From the NCBI GenBank assembly GCA_944387425.1, contig CALXEV010000018.1:1-34257 (forward strand): DNA of 34,257 nt, read 5' to 3'. This stretch comes from an uncultured Clostridia bacterium (GTDB lineage: Bacteria; Bacillota; Clostridia; TANB77; CAG-508). Positions 34,082 through 34,257 of this stretch are shown piece after piece. The position numbers were made by a program, and so were the translations under genes. Each line of letters starts with the position of its first letter. Within the stretch, counting starts at the first letter, position 1. Under the pieces are notes generated by a model that saw only the letters and a program-made list of their open reading frames with translations, did no database searches and had not been told where the DNA came from.

Positions 34082-34156
34082 AGCAGTGCCTTTAAGGAAT
34101 AAAAGCACTTTACAAATAAGCAAATTTATTATAACATATACTTTTTATAATTTCCA
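34082..34156 (-). promoter_or_regulatory. Promoter and leader of the 106-aa ORFan
   Basis: Minus-strand -35 TGGAAA (34156-34151), 17 bp, -10 TATAAT (34133-34128). The leader then folds AGTGCTTTTA/TAAAGGCACT around TTCCT (about 34084-34107), a modest hairpin of unknown role. Confidence 0.55.
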
Positions 34157-34197
34157 GTTTTTTATATAAATTTTATTTATTACCTTAATTAAAATAA

Positions 34198-34257
34198 TAA
34201 ATTCTAGTACGAATACAAAAATAGAATTTATTTTTAGACAAAATTCTAGTATAATAT
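34198..34257. repeat. AAATTCTAGTA repeats at the right edge
   Basis: AAATTCTAGTA occurs at 34199-34209 and again, 42 bp on, at 34241-34251, with an inverted TAGAATTT between (34222-34229). Together they could be operator sites for a gene to the right; no gene lies in the last 216 bp of the window. Confidence 0.35.

Overview
The window looks like a chromosomal segment of a spore-forming, very AT-rich Firmicute, most likely an uncultured member of the class Clostridia. The evidence is about 30% G+C in ordinary genes, strong AGGAGG ribosome sites, CIRCE-controlled hrcA-grpE-dnaK-dnaJ, a yabG-veg pair as in spore formers, a Spo0A-like regulator, whiA, rqcH, and tRNA genes with encoded CCA. I cannot name a genus.

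Layout. Positions 1-1722 hold the start of a gene leaving the left edge, an ORFan with its own terminator, and a divergent PRPP synthetase. A 204-bp REP/MITE-like palindromic element at 1720-1923 supplies the stop codons of both convergent neighbours. Positions 1921-6270 hold a minus-strand module: Spo0A-like response regulator, secreted small protein, two FtsX-type permeases and a MacB-type ATPase. Positions 6387-10093 are an accessory patch with a GC-rich membrane ORFan abutting a truncated ISLre2 transposase, a six-helix membrane protein, a diaminopentanoate-dehydrogenase-like oxidoreductase, more REP-like repeats and a 1-Cys peroxiredoxin. Positions 10097-16444 hold rqcH, an M23 peptidase, tRNA-Trp, a surface-type protein, a P2-type Ca/Mn ATPase, and tRNA-Glu. 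Between tRNA-Glu and the ATPase lies what I read as a yybP-ykoY (manganese) riboswitch with a terminator switch.

Positions 16550-23201 hold a Trp-heptad coiled-coil protein, a 44-residue stand-alone DnaJ-type zinc-finger protein, an orphan VirD4/TraG-like ATPase, a heavy-metal permease, a Nudix hydrolase, obg and another ORFan. Positions 23217-34041 are mostly housekeeping: dnaJ, dnaK, grpE, hrcA, hemW, whiA, prmC, veg, yabG, a DUF4364 protein, nth and a final ORFan.

How it fits together. The right half is ordinary core genome (protein folding, peptide-release methylation, DNA repair, sporulation). The points of interest are the tRNA-Glu/riboswitch/ATPase arrangement, the Spo0A-like export module, the REP-like repeats confined to about 1.7-9.4 kb, the isolated small genes of foreign composition (about 279-444 bp plus a 135-bp one), and the orphan coupling protein. 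No CRISPR array, rRNA gene, prophage or complete insertion sequence was seen.
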